Shown here: one piece after another, positions 6,057 to 6,282 of the stretch | How positions within the stretch are numbered: position 1 is the stretch's first letter | How the letters are laid out: every line of letters starts with the position of its first letter | From: Muribaculaceae bacterium | Lineage (GTDB): Bacteria; Bacteroidota; Bacteroidia; Bacteroidales; Muribaculaceae | Direction: 5' to 3' | NCBI GenBank assembly: GCA_029057255.1 | Contig: JAICZO010000037.1 | Coordinates: 1 to 6,282, forward strand | DNA length: 6,282 nucleotides | Made by a program: the position numbers and the translations under genes | Notes under the pieces: generated by a model | What the model saw: the letters and a program-made list of their open reading frames with translations, nothing else | What the model was told of the DNA's origin: nothing | Database searches by the model: none

Positions 6057-6282
6057 TTACTGAGGGAGGATATAGTCTCCGCTGATGTCTGAGTCGGAGT
6101 CTGTTATAACGTCAAGAACGATATTGTCGTCAACGGTGCTGTCGTCCATCATTTCATCCACGATGTCCCATGAGTTGATGTCATCGTAGACATAGTCCAT
6201 CACGAGGTCGTCGCTTGCAAGAGCCTTTGCGAGAACGGCGTTCTCGGATATAGGTCTCAGTTTGCCCGAGTCGGTCACTGAT
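6057..6282 (-). CDS. Asp-rich hypothetical protein, C-terminal part (runs off the right edge)
   Basis: The frame is open to the window edge on the minus strand, so the true start is probably outside; the GTG at 6278 is the only candidate start in view and may be internal. I do not recognise the family. The final 73 residues are extremely acidic: 17 Asp and 2 Glu against only 3 Lys/Arg, with aspartates spread over repeated short blocks (SDDLVMDY, YDDINSWD, MDDSTVDDN, TDSDSDISGDY). No membrane helix is visible in this part. The stop lies 4 nt before the start of the LTxxQ gene, so the two form one unit. In Bacteroidota, LTxxQ genes can lie downstream of ECF sigma factor genes, so a regulator may lie further upstream, but that is beyond the window. 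Confidence 0.6.
   Translation of the reverse strand, partial: SVTDSGKLRPISENAVLAKALASDDLVMDYVYDDINSWDIVDEMMDDSTVDDNIVLDVITDSDSDISGDYILPQ

Noticed and set aside
5561..6085. A 174-codon plus-strand open frame opposite the LTxxQ gene.
   Set aside because: The minus-strand frame has a signal peptide, two LTxxQ motifs and a terminator; the plus frame has no such support.

Overview
The window looks like ordinary chromosomal sequence from a GC-rich member of the Bacteroidota, probably Bacteroidales. The evidence is two promoters of the Bacteroidota housekeeping type (TTTG, 20 bp, then TAnnTTTG), starts without clear Shine-Dalgarno sequences, and the protein content: a zinc-free type B L31, a GHL10/DUF187 secreted hydrolase, a Bacteroidota-style MltG and an LTxxQ periplasmic protein. 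A gut anaerobe of the Muribaculaceae type would fit the GC content and the formate-channel gene, but that is inference.

Layout. Positions 1-1766 (+) hold the 3' part of an AI-2E-family permease gene and mltG, 2 bp apart and presumably one operon. Positions 1775-2243 (+) hold rpmE2 with its own promoter, a leader of about 70 nt and a strong hairpin terminator. Positions 2236-4713 (+) hold a promoter whose -33 element lies in the arm of that terminator, then a secreted GHL10-type hydrolase and a family 2 glycosyltransferase 5 bp apart. The minus strand holds a formate/nitrite-channel gene (5477-4692) that converges on the glycosyltransferase gene with a 22-bp coding overlap. Upstream of it on the same strand is a two-gene unit: a partial, very Asp-rich protein running off the right edge (6282-6057) and a Spy/CpxP-like LTxxQ protein (6052-5576), closed by a terminator at 5559-5533. 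No stretch above 100 bp lacks a gene or an assigned regulatory element, apart from the 114 bp between mltG and rpmE2, which holds the rpmE2 promoter and leader.

Functionally, several products belong to the cell envelope: MltG cuts nascent peptidoglycan, GHL10 proteins include an E. coli enzyme acting on denuded peptidoglycan strands, the glycosyltransferase makes an unknown glycan, and the LTxxQ protein is periplasmic. They lie in separate transcription units, so a joint pathway is not shown. I found no mobile element, CRISPR array, rRNA, tRNA or convincing new system. The most interesting signals are compact overlaps: a terminator arm reused as a promoter element with a possibly leaderless mRNA, and a minus-strand intrinsic terminator embedded in the 3' coding part of the convergent glycosyltransferase gene.
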